NCBI GenBank assembly: GCA_002423395.1
Contig: DIVZ01000009.1
Span: forward strand, 1-43,203
Source: Eubacteriaceae bacterium UBA6119
GTDB lineage: Bacteria > Bacillota > Clostridia > Eubacteriales > UBA1433
DNA length: 43,203 bases
Direction of reading: 5' to 3'
Shown here: one piece after another, positions 16,049 to 23,537 of the stretch
Layout: each line of letters opens with the position of its first letter
How positions within the stretch are numbered: the first letter of the stretch is position 1
The notes under the pieces: generated by a model
The model's input: only the letters and a program-made list of their open reading frames with translations
The model's database searches: none
Told to the model about the DNA's origin: nothing
Translations under genes and position numbers: made by a program

Positions 16049-16149
16049 GTTTTAAATATTTGAATTATAAGCTGGGACATCAAAGCCATTATATGTCTAT
16101 TGTATATCAGACACATAATTATCTTAATATCCGAACATTATGCTCTTAT

Positions 16150-16722
16150 TTATAATTCATTTTTTACCGAGCTGAAAAAGATGTCTATATATTGTTTTAA
16201 AAGAATTTCAAGTTTTTTATCGTCATTATGAGATATGTTAAATATGCTTATTAATCCCTCAACAAACGATACGGCAAGAATATCACTTAGGTTATCATCA
16301 ATATCATTATCATCAAGCAGCGGTATAAACTCTTTTTTAAATCTGTCAGCGGCAAGAGACGTAAGCTTTATCTTTGTTCCCTCAAACGCACTTCCCGTGC
16401 TGCCGGTAAGAAGAATCATAAATTCCTTTTTATAAGATAAGAATAATTTTGAAATTTCTGAAGTTATATAAGTTATATCAGGCTTTGAAAAATTATCGTC
16501 TGCATCAAATTTAAGGAGTTTTTCAAGATGATTTAAAACAGGACAAATGACTTGTTTAAAAAGCTCATCCTTTGAAGGGAAATATGAGTAAATGTTACCC
16601 GCTGTAGTGTTTGCTTTTTTAGCGATTTGTCTTATTGATACGTCCTTATAGCCATAAGATAAAAATTCTTCCTGCGCGGAGGAAAGTATTCTTTTTCTGA
16701 CATGTTCTTTTTGCACTTGCAT
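16150..16722 (-). CDS. TetR/AcrR-family transcriptional regulator
   Basis: 190 residues. The N-terminal helix-turn-helix is recognisable: RKRILSSAQEEFLSYGYK, VSIRQIAKKANTTAGNIYSYF, PSKDELF. The ligand-binding C-terminal half is divergent, so the effector is unknown. I start at ATG 16722: the promoter predicts transcription from about 16731, which excludes the in-frame TTG at 16734. The leader would be only about nine bases, with GGGTG as a partial binding site. The divergent lipoprotein gene is a possible target, besides autoregulation. Confidence 0.85.
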   Translation of the reverse strand: MQVQKEHVRKRILSSAQEEFLSYGYKDVSIRQIAKKANTTAGNIYSYFPSKDELFKQVICPVLNHLEKLLKFDADDNFSKPDITYITSEISKLFLSYKKEFMILLTGSTGSAFEGTKIKLTSLAADRFKKEFIPLLDDNDIDDNLSDILAVSFVEGLISIFNISHNDDKKLEILLKQYIDIFFSSVKNEL

Positions 16723-16737
16723 ATTATCACCCAAACC

Positions 16738-16776
16738 ATTTTATAAATTATTAAATTTTATGTCAATATTTATAAA
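16738..16776 (-). promoter_or_regulatory. tetR promoter flanked by twin palindromes
   Basis: On the minus strand TTGACA (16761-16766), a 17-base spacer and TAAAAT (16738-16743). The palindrome TTTATAAA occurs at 16740-16747, overlapping the -10, and again at 16769-16776, just upstream of the -35: a likely autoregulatory operator pair. Confidence 0.55.
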
Positions 16777-16887
16777 AATAAAAAAAATTTAATATATTTA
16801 TATATGAGGCTTAAATTCAGTCATAAAAAATCAATATACTACATTTTTCTTATACGTTATTTGTTATAAGTAAGCAGGAGGATAATT

Positions 16888-17568
16888 ATGTATAAAAAAT
16901 CGATTATTATAATTTCATTAATTGTTCTGATGATGTTTTTTATAAGCTGCAGCGCTGATTTTACATATGATTTTGAAAATAACAATATAAAGTTCGATTA
17001 CGGTGTCGCGAACGTGCCTGTAGACTATGAAAAAAAAGGATACAGTATAATTGTAAAGCAAACCGAGATTCCTAATTTAAACTCAAGCGGCCTTATGATG
17101 TCGGGCTACAATATGGGCGATAACATGTTTTTATACTGTTATGTAAATATCGGAAAGGTTTTAAAGCTTGATAAAAACAAAAAATATGAAGGAACTCTTT
17201 ATTTTGATGTTGCTACAATGATGCAGAAATCTGTAGGCAACATTACCGATAAAATACCCGCGCAAAGCGTAATAATAAAAGCGGGAATTATGCCGGAAAA
17301 ACCAGAAGTTTCTGAAAATGACGGAATGTATAAACCCAATTTTTTGATAGGGCATTATATGACGGATGAGAAATATATAAAAGCTCTGGGCAATATAGCT
17401 AAAGTAAATTATAAAAGCGGAACTGATTTTGAATACAAAACGTTTGATACAAACTTAAAAGCAAGCACGGATAAGGACGGGAATTTGTATTTAATAATAG
17501 GAATTGACTCTTATTACATAGGCCCCAGCTGGGTGTTTTTAGATAATATTAAATTAAAAATAAATTAG
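16888..17568 (+). CDS. predicted lipoprotein of unknown function
   Basis: 226 residues. A lipoprotein signal peptide ends at C21 (MMFFISC). The mature part has alternating polar/hydrophobic strands and ends in SWVFLDNIKLKI, which recalls the last strand of carbohydrate-binding-module-like beta-sandwiches; this is only a weak likeness. AGGAGG lies about seven bases before the ATG. It is divergent from the TetR gene, whose regulator could control it. The next gene downstream, metG, has its own promoter. Confidence 0.75.
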   Translation: MYKKSIIIISLIVLMMFFISCSADFTYDFENNNIKFDYGVANVPVDYEKKGYSIIVKQTEIPNLNSSGLMMSGYNMGDNMFLYCYVNIGKVLKLDKNKKYEGTLYFDVATMMQKSVGNITDKIPAQSVIIKAGIMPEKPEVSENDGMYKPNFLIGHYMTDEKYIKALGNIAKVNYKSGTDFEYKTFDTNLKASTDKDGNLYLIIGIDSYYIGPSWVFLDNIKLKIN

Positions 17569-17583
17569 ATAATTAAAAAAACT

Positions 17584-17611
17584 TTGCATTTTGGTAATAA
17601 TTTAATATAAT
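17584..17611 (+). promoter_or_regulatory. promoter of the metG T-box transcript
   Basis: TTGCAT (17584-17589), 16-base spacer, TATAAT (17606-17611). The -35 lies in one arm of a perfect 10-bp inverted repeat, AACTTTGCAT (17580-17589) and ATGCAAAGTT (17638-17647). Confidence 0.6.
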
Positions 17612-17617
17612 ACTATA

Positions 17618-17846
17618 AATAATGAATATTAAAAGCTATGCAAAGTTGAGTAAATAAAAAAGCTTTTACAGAGAGTCCCTGCGGCTGAGAGGGGATATGG
17701 CGAATTTATTGAATATGGACTTTAAAGCCGCTTCGGTAAGTGTTTTATGAGCCGATGCCGTCGCAAGACGTTATGAAATCAAGTGAGCAAGCAATTGCTA
17801 ATTTGGGTGGTACCGCGGTCTGTCCGTCCCATTGGGACGGTTTTTT
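17618..17846 (+). ncRNA. T-box leader of metG
   Basis: The hallmark T-box sequence TGGGTGGTACCGCGG is at 17804-17818. It is followed by an intrinsic terminator: CCGTCCC (17824-17830) with GGGACGG (17834-17840), then six T. Stem I elements appear upstream (CAGAGAGTCC, GGCTGAGAGG). In GAATATGGAC the codon ATG at 17715-17717 fits a methionine specifier. Uncharged initiator or elongator tRNA-Met should favour the antiterminator and allow metG expression. The annotated 5' end is the predicted transcription start. Confidence 0.92.
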
Positions 17847-17878
17847 ATTTGCAAAAAAATTATACAAGGGGTTTTAAA

Positions 17879-19849
17879 ATGAGCGAGAATAAAAGTTTTT
17901 ATATTTCAACACCTATTTATTATCCGAGCGCAAAGCTGCATATAGGGCATACTTATTCAACAGTTGCGGCGGACAGTATAGCAAGGTTTAAAAAATTAAC
18001 GGGTCATGATGTGTTTTTTCTTACAGGAACAGACGAACACGGACAGAAAATCCAGGAAGCCTCAAAAAACGCCGGAATGGAACCTAAGGAATATGTGGAC
18101 GGAATAGTTGCGGATATTGTAAAGCTGTGGGACGTGATGAACATTAATTACGACAAGTTTATCAGAACTACTGATGCGTATCACGAAGAGTCAATAAAAG
18201 CAATATTTAAAAAGCTTTACGATAACGGCGATATATATAAGTCACATTACGAGGGGCTGTACTGCACTCCGTGCGAAGCGTACTGGACAAGCTCTCAGGC
18301 TAAAGACGGCAAATGCCCGGACTGCGGAAGAGAGCTGAAGATTGCGAAGGAAGAAGCGTATTTTTTCAAAATGAGCAAATACGCGGACAGGCTTATAGCG
18401 CATATAAAAGCTAATCCTGATTTTATAAGCCCAGAGTCGGCTAAAAATGAAATGCTTAATAATTTTCTGCTTCCCGGACTTGAAGATTTGTGCGTATCGA
18501 GAACGAGTTTTGACTGGGGAATAAAAGTTGATTTTGACCCTAAGCATGTAGTGTATGTATGGGTAGACGCACTCAGCAACTATGTAACGGCGCTGGGATA
18601 TTTAAACGACGAGCCGAACTTAATGGATAAATTCTGGCCGTGCGATGTTCACCTTATAGGCAAAGATATTCTGCGCTTCCATACTATATACTGGCCTATT
18701 ATATTAATGGCTTTGGGGCTGCCGCTTCCCAAAAAAGTGTACGGTCACGGATGGATTTTGCTTAAAGGCGGCAAGATGAGCAAGTCTAAGGGCAACGTTG
18801 TTGACCCTATTGAGCTTGCGGGAAAATACGGTACGGACGCTTTAAGATATTACGTTTTGCGCGAAATGCCTTTCGGAAGCGACGGAATATACAGCGAGGA
18901 TAACCTTGTCGCGCGCAACAACGCCGACCTTGCAAACGACCTGGGAAACTTATTGAGCAGAACAATATCGATGGTAGATAAATATTTCGGCGGAAATATT
19001 CCCGATTTAAAACAGTATGATGAAATTGACAATGAAATTATACAAATGGCGATGGAACTGCCCTTAATTGTCAAAGATTATATGGACAAATATGAGTTAT
19101 CCAACGCTTTAATACAGACATGGAAATTTATCGCACGAGTAAATAAGTATATTGATGAAACAACGCCTTGGGTACTTTTCAAAAATGAGGAAAACACCGC
19201 AAGGCTCGCCACAGTGCTTTACAATATACTTGAAAGTTTAAGATTTATTGCGGTTATGATAAGCGCAGCAATGCCTGAGACAAGCGCAAAAATGCGCGTA
19301 ATGCTCAATATTGAAGAGGATATTATGACTTGGAAGAGCGTGCAGAAATTTGGACTGTATCCGCCGGAAAATAAAGTAACGCCTGCTGACGTGCTGTTTC
19401 CCAGAGTGCTTACAGATGAAGAAAAAGCTAAACTTGAAAAGAGAATAGAGAAAGAAAACAATAAAAAGCAAGGCAAAGCTGAAGAAAAGAAGGAAGTAAA
19501 AATGGAATACTCGCCCGTTAAAGAACAAATTACAATTGATGAATTCGCGAAAGTGGATTTGAGAGTTGCTAAAATTATAAAAGCGGAAAAACACCCTAAC
19601 GCTGATAAACTGTTAGTACTGCAAGTTGATTTGGGATTTGAGCAAAGACAGATTGTAAGCGGGATTGCAGAGTTTAAAAATCCCGACGACCTTGTCGGAA
19701 AAGAAATAGTTGTTGTGGCTAATTTAAAGCCCGCAAAATTTCGCGGACTTTTAAGCGAGGCTATGATTACGGCTGTGGGACACGATAAGGAGACATTCGC
19801 GATGATAATGCCTGAAAAACAAGTAGAGCCGGGAGAGGCTGTTAGATAA
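17879..19849 (+). CDS. metG: methionyl-tRNA synthetase
   Basis: 656 residues; charges tRNA-Met with methionine. Class I signatures are HIGH at 21-24 and KMSKS at 299-303. A zinc knuckle has C129/C132 and C146/C149. The anticodon-binding helical domain is followed by a lysine/glutamate-rich linker (about 520-550) and a C-terminal tRNA-binding OB domain (from about 555: FAKVDLRVAKIIKAEKHPNADKL). The start is ATG 17879 with AAGGGG eight bases upstream; a longer reading from GTG 17783 would run through the T-box and is rejected. Control is by the T-box. Confidence 0.96.
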   Translation: MSENKSFYISTPIYYPSAKLHIGHTYSTVAADSIARFKKLTGHDVFFLTGTDEHGQKIQEASKNAGMEPKEYVDGIVADIVKLWDVMNINYDKFIRTTDAYHEESIKAIFKKLYDNGDIYKSHYEGLYCTPCEAYWTSSQAKDGKCPDCGRELKIAKEEAYFFKMSKYADRLIAHIKANPDFISPESAKNEMLNNFLLPGLEDLCVSRTSFDWGIKVDFDPKHVVYVWVDALSNYVTALGYLNDEPNLMDKFWPCDVHLIGKDILRFHTIYWPIILMALGLPLPKKVYGHGWILLKGGKMSKSKGNVVDPIELAGKYGTDALRYYVLREMPFGSDGIYSEDNLVARNNADLANDLGNLLSRTISMVDKYFGGNIPDLKQYDEIDNEIIQMAMELPLIVKDYMDKYELSNALIQTWKFIARVNKYIDETTPWVLFKNEENTARLATVLYNILESLRFIAVMISAAMPETSAKMRVMLNIEEDIMTWKSVQKFGLYPPENKVTPADVLFPRVLTDEEKAKLEKRIEKENNKKQGKAEEKKEVKMEYSPVKEQITIDEFAKVDLRVAKIIKAEKHPNADKLLVLQVDLGFEQRQIVSGIAEFKNPDDLVGKEIVVVANLKPAKFRGLLSEAMITAVGHDKETFAMIMPEKQVEPGEAVR

Positions 19850-19856
19850 ATATATC

Positions 19857-19884
19857 TTGACTTTAATTTAAAAAACAGTATAAT
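19857..19884 (+). promoter_or_regulatory. promoter of the TM1266-ABC operon
   Basis: TTGACT (19857-19862), 16-base spacer, TATAAT (19879-19884). The transcription start is expected near 19891, inside a perfect palindrome. Confidence 0.7.
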
Positions 19885-19900
19885 GTTAATTAATTAACAT
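19883..19900. promoter_or_regulatory. 18-bp perfect palindrome over the transcription start (candidate operator)
   Basis: ATGTTAATTAATTAACAT reads identically on both strands. It begins inside the -10 and spans the predicted start site, the classical place for repressor binding. The binder is unknown. Confidence 0.5.
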
Positions 19901-20000
19901 GCATACCTAATGGAAAAGCTCAGCTGATTCAAAAGGGATAAAATAAGATTACTCTGATTTATCTGAACCCTTTTTGAATGTTTTCAAAAAGGGTTTTTAT
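19891..20000 (+). promoter_or_regulatory. attenuator / candidate riboswitch leader
   Basis: A strong intrinsic terminator stands before the first gene: 13-bp stem AACCCTTTTTGAA (19966-19978) with 19983-19995, then T. Upstream, ATTCAAAAGGG (19927-19937) can pair with CCCTTTTTGAAT (19968-19979), with one bulged T. This gives a mutually exclusive antiterminator that encloses a smaller stem, GATAAA with TTTATC. I do not recognise a known riboswitch consensus (it is not TPP, T-box, SAM or glycine). The ligand is unknown. Confidence 0.6.
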
Positions 20001-20021
20001 TACGAGAGTGAAGGAACTGGT

Positions 20022-20276
20022 ATGAAAAGATTAGCTGTAATTGCAGCGGTGCTTGACAATGCTGAGGCTTCTCAGCACGAATTCAACGATATAGTAAGTA
20101 ACTATAAAGGCATAGTCAAAGGAAGAATGGGAATACCTTTTACAGAAGACGGTATATCCATAGTAACTTTGGTTGTGCTGGGCACTTTAGACCAGATTAA
20201 TACCCTGACAGGTACGCTTGGTAAAATCAAGGATGTGCATGTAAAAACTTCATTTTCAAAAAAGGAGATAAATTAA
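20022..20276 (+). CDS. TM1266-family putative iron-only hydrogenase system regulator
   Basis: 84-residue ferredoxin-fold protein of the TM1266 family, small ACT/NikR-C-like proteins usually found with [FeFe]-hydrogenase maturation genes. The pattern RLAVIAAVLDNAEASQHEFND, GRMGIPFTEDGISIVTLVV, then LTGTLGKIKDVHVKTSFS fits well. I start at ATG 20022 with AAGGA about six bases upstream; a longer start at 19974 would lie in the terminator stem. First gene of an operon with an ABC importer. No hydrogenase gene is in the window, so the ligand or target is open. Confidence 0.85.
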   Translation: MKRLAVIAAVLDNAEASQHEFNDIVSNYKGIVKGRMGIPFTEDGISIVTLVVLGTLDQINTLTGTLGKIKDVHVKTSFSKKEIN

Positions 20277-20278
20277 GC

Positions 20279-21247
20279 ATGAAAAAACTACTTATTATTT
20301 TACTTACATTAGTTCTGATTCTTACACTTGGCGCATGCGGCGCAACGTCTAAAATTGACCCTGTTACAATGAATATCGCGGTATTAAAAGGACCTACCGG
20401 AATGGGTATGGCAAAAATGCTGCAGGATAATTATGTAATTGACAAGAACATAACCACAAATATTACAATATCGTCAGCTCCCGATGAAGTTGCCGCTAAA
20501 CTTATTAAAGGTGAAATTGACATAGCGGCTGTACCGACTAATCTGGCATCAACGTTATACAATAAAACAAGCGGTAAAATTCAGATAGCGGCTATAAACA
20601 CGCTGGGCAATTTGTTTGTACTTACTAACGGAGAAGATATTAATTCATTATCTGATCTGGCAGGAAAGACGGTTTATATTTCCGGTCAAGGCGCAACGCC
20701 CGAATATGTTGTTAACTATATACTTGATAAAGCAGGTATAAAAGATAAAGTAAAAATAGTTTTCGCGACAGAACATTCTGAACTTGCAACGCTTGTTGTG
20801 AGCGGAAAAGCAAGTATAGCTATACTGCCCGAGCCTTTTGTAAGCACTGTTACAGCTAAAAACGCGAATGTTAAAATCGCGATTAATTTAAATGATGAAT
20901 GGAATAAAGTATCAGGCGGCAACGCAATGGCTATGGGATGCATAGTTGTAAACAAAGCTTACGCAGAAAAGAATAAAGCAGCGGTTAATGAATTCTTAAA
21001 ACAATACGAAGAAAGCGTTAACTTTGTAAACAAAAATACCGACGAAGCGGCGGCAATTATTGCAAACAAAGGCATTATAGCAAGCGCGGAACTTGCTAAA
21101 AAAGCGATACCCACAAGCGCAATAGTATACAAAGACGCTTATGCGAACAAAGCGGAAATTACTTCATTTTTAACATTATTATATAACTACAACCCTGCAT
21201 CAATTGGAGGAGCGCTTCCTAATGAGGATTTTTACTATCAAAAATAG
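20279..21247 (+). CDS. ABC transporter substrate-binding lipoprotein (NMT1/THI5-like)
   Basis: 322 residues. The lipobox LGAC gives lipidation at C20. The mature protein has the two-lobed fold typical of COG0715 binding proteins (nitrate/sulfonate/pyrimidine-precursor group): VLKGPTGMGMAKM, KGEIDIAAVPTNLAS, LAGKTVYISGQGATPEYVV, ILPEPFVSTV. AAGGAG precedes the ATG by about 12 bases. The substrate cannot be read from sequence; a thiamine-precursor-like or other small heterocycle or anion is possible. Its 3' end overlaps the permease gene by 26 bases. Confidence 0.88.
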   Translation: MKKLLIILLTLVLILTLGACGATSKIDPVTMNIAVLKGPTGMGMAKMLQDNYVIDKNITTNITISSAPDEVAAKLIKGEIDIAAVPTNLASTLYNKTSGKIQIAAINTLGNLFVLTNGEDINSLSDLAGKTVYISGQGATPEYVVNYILDKAGIKDKVKIVFATEHSELATLVVSGKASIAILPEPFVSTVTAKNANVKIAINLNDEWNKVSGGNAMAMGCIVVNKAYAEKNKAAVNEFLKQYEESVNFVNKNTDEAAAIIANKGIIASAELAKKAIPTSAIVYKDAYANKAEITSFLTLLYNYNPASIGGALPNEDFYYQK

Positions 21248-22001
21248 TAAGGTTCAAAATTTGATATTTACATTATTTTGGCTGCTGATCTGGGAATTGG
21301 CAGCCAAAATAATAAATGAACCTGTAATACTTCCCTCGGTGGGGCAGGCAATCGCGGCGATGATTGAAATGGCAAAACACGCTACGTTTTATAAAGACGT
21401 TGCAATTTCGCTGCTGAGGGTATTCGCAGGCGTTGGTCTGTCAATAATAATAGGCATAGCGCTGGGAATACTGAGCGGACTTTACGCGCCTGTGTATCGG
21501 TTTTTTAACCCCGTTATGTCGGTAATAAAGTCTACCCCTGTTGTATCATTTATCATACTTGCGCTAGTGTGGATGAAGACATCTTCCATACCAGTGTTTG
21601 TATGTTTTTTAATGTGCGTTCCCATTATTTGGACAAACGTTATGCAGGGCATAAAAGATACGGACAGGAAAATACTGCAGATGTGCAGCGTGTATAAGAT
21701 TTCTCATTTCAGAGTAATAAAAGACGTTTATCTTCCGTCGGTTAGCGGATATATATTTTCTTCCATCGCGGCAAGCATAGGCATAGGATGGAAATCCACG
21801 GTTGCGGCCGAAGTAATCGCAAGACCTGAAATATCAATTGGCGGCGGAATGTATGACGCGAAAATATATTTGCAGACTGAAAATTTATTCGCGCTTACTT
21901 TGATTGTTATAGTGCTCAGTTTTATTTTTGAGTATGTAATAAAAAACTTGATAGGCAATTTTTCAAAAGGCAGGAAAGCTTATGCCGATAAAAGTAACTG
22001 A
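21222..22001 (+). CDS. ABC transporter permease
   Basis: 259-residue permease of the SsuC/TauC type with about six helices and an ATPase-docking region (LQMCSVYKISHFRVIKDVYLPSV, then IAASIGIGWKSTVAAEVIA). The start at ATG 21222 is supported by GGAGGAG (21207-21212), located inside the binding-protein gene. The TTG at 21204 overlaps that site and is rejected. It pairs with the ATPase encoded next; the two genes overlap by 20 bases. Confidence 0.9.
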   Translation: MRIFTIKNSKVQNLIFTLFWLLIWELAAKIINEPVILPSVGQAIAAMIEMAKHATFYKDVAISLLRVFAGVGLSIIIGIALGILSGLYAPVYRFFNPVMSVIKSTPVVSFIILALVWMKTSSIPVFVCFLMCVPIIWTNVMQGIKDTDRKILQMCSVYKISHFRVIKDVYLPSVSGYIFSSIAASIGIGWKSTVAAEVIARPEISIGGGMYDAKIYLQTENLFALTLIVIVLSFIFEYVIKNLIGNFSKGRKAYADKSN

Positions 22002-22662
22002 TTTAAAGAAGTCATTCGGAGACAATATAATATTTGACGGACTGAACATAGAATTCAAAGACAGCCGTATCAGTTGTGTGCTGGGTCCTTCCGGAGTAGG
22101 CAAAAGCACGCTTTTTAACATTATAAGCAAAATTGAAAGCTACAATGCAGGCACAATTGAAGGCGCAGACAAAAAGAGAATTGCTTATGTGTTTCAGGAA
22201 GACAGGCTGCTTGAATGGAAAACCGTATATGAAAACATTGCGTTTGTGATAGCTGATGAAAAAGACGTAAAGCACAGAGTGGATGAAGCCATAAAAAGCG
22301 TGAAGCTTACGGGATACGAAAAATATTATCCCAAAGAATTAAGCGGAGGCATGAGGCGAAGAGTGGCGCTTGCAAGAGCGTTTGTGTATAATCCCGATAT
22401 TATGATACTTGACGAACCGTTTAAAGGCTTGGACATTGCTCTCAAAGAAGATGTAATGAACGATTTTTATGAGCAATGGAAGAAAAATAAGTTTCTTGTT
22501 ATAATGGCGACTCATGACATTGACGAAGCCGTACTTTTAGCTGACGATATTTTTATATTGTCAAAAAAGCCTGCTGTGGTGAAAGTACAGATTGACGCAA
22601 AAACTATGAGCAAAGATACTCTTGAAAGCATTATAAGAGAACATTTGGAGGAAGCGCAATGA
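21982..22662 (+). CDS. ABC transporter ATP-binding protein
   Basis: 226-residue ATPase of the SsuB/TauB type. Walker A GPSGVGKST is at 35-43, the Q-loop in VFQEDRLLEWKTVYENI, the signature LSGGMRRRVALARA, Walker B IMILDEPFKGLD, and the switch histidine in MATHDIDEAVLLADD. It energises the upstream permease. The last four bases overlap the tatD start, so tatD is translated from the same message. Confidence 0.93.
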   Translation: MPIKVTDLKKSFGDNIIFDGLNIEFKDSRISCVLGPSGVGKSTLFNIISKIESYNAGTIEGADKKRIAYVFQEDRLLEWKTVYENIAFVIADEKDVKHRVDEAIKSVKLTGYEKYYPKELSGGMRRRVALARAFVYNPDIMILDEPFKGLDIALKEDVMNDFYEQWKKNKFLVIMATHDIDEAVLLADDIFILSKKPAVVKVQIDAKTMSKDTLESIIREHLEEAQ

Positions 22663-23432
22663 CATTTATTGATTCTCACGCGCATTTGGATGATAAGCAG
22701 TTTGACAAAGACAGAGATAACGTTATAAACAATCTTAAGGATAATGATATTTCTCTTGTAATAAATATAGGCTCAGACCTTTCAAGCTCGCGTTTTTCTC
22801 AAAAACTTGCTAATGAATATGATAATATTTATTTTGCGGCGGGAGTACACCCTCATGATTCAAGCGCATGCACGGAAGAGATGCTTTCAGAAATCGAGAA
22901 ATTATTAAGCGAACCTAAATGCGTGGCGTTGGGTGAGATAGGTCTGGATTATTTTAAAAATTACTCGCCAGCAGATATTCAGCGCGAAATATTTGACAGA
23001 CAATTATCCATCGCCCAAAAAAATGAAATACCCGTATGCATCCATATGAGGGATGCGACTAAAGATACTATTGATTTTCTGAAAAAATATTTGCCGTTTA
23101 ATAAATCGGGTGTTATACACAGTTTTTCGGGCAGCCGCGAAACCGCGAAGATAATGCTTGATATGGGATTTTATCTTTCCATATCAGGTCCTGTGACATA
23201 TGCAAATGCGGTAAATCTGCGCGAAGTAGTCTCATATATTCCTATTGATAAATTGCTTATAGAAACAGATTGCCCTTATCTTACTCCAATACCGAAAAGG
23301 GGTATAAGAAACGAGCCGAAGTATGTGAGATACACGGCTGAGAAAATAGCGGAAATAAAACGAATGCCGATTGAGGAGATTGCAGAGATAACATCTGGCA
23401 ACGCGTTAAGATTATTTGATATAAAATTATAA
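22659..23432 (+). CDS. tatD: TatD-family metal-dependent hydrolase
   Basis: 257-residue TIM-barrel hydrolase, the YabD/YcfH type of 3'-5' DNase. Metal ligands are visible in IDSHAHLDD (H7, H9), GEIGLDYF, CIHMRD, IHSFSG and ETDCPYL. The position between metG and yabE mirrors the metS-yabD-yabE order of Bacillus, here with a four-gene ABC cassette inserted after metG. The start overlaps the ATPase stop by four bases. No anomaly in length or motifs. Confidence 0.92.
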   Translation: MTFIDSHAHLDDKQFDKDRDNVINNLKDNDISLVINIGSDLSSSRFSQKLANEYDNIYFAAGVHPHDSSACTEEMLSEIEKLLSEPKCVALGEIGLDYFKNYSPADIQREIFDRQLSIAQKNEIPVCIHMRDATKDTIDFLKKYLPFNKSGVIHSFSGSRETAKIMLDMGFYLSISGPVTYANAVNLREVVSYIPIDKLLIETDCPYLTPIPKRGIRNEPKYVRYTAEKIAEIKRMPIEEIAEITSGNALRLFDIKL

Positions 23433-23502
23433 AATATATTTACAATGATATCTGATATGTTTAAGTTTCTATTTATTGGCTTACTTATTGATATGCTTGA
23501 GT

Positions 23503-23531
23503 TTGACAAAACAACTGCATCATATTAAAAT
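23503..23531 (+). promoter_or_regulatory. yabE promoter placing the transcript start on the ATG
   Basis: TTGACA (23503-23508), 17-base spacer, TAAAAT (23526-23531). The expected start of transcription, near 23538, coincides with the first base of the yabE start codon. Confidence 0.6.
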
Positions 23532-23537
23532 AACAAT

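Noticed and set aside
17783..17878. N-terminal extension of metG from GTG 17783
   Set aside because: It would translate the T-box and terminator; family start and ribosome binding site agree on ATG 17879.
19891..20000. TPP riboswitch before the NMT1/THI5-like operon
   Set aside because: The conserved CUGAGA and the ACC-UGAUC / GUAGGGA blocks of the TPP aptamer are absent.
19974..20021. Longer start of the TM1266-like gene at 19974
   Set aside because: It lies in the terminator stem; AAGGA and family length support ATG 20022.
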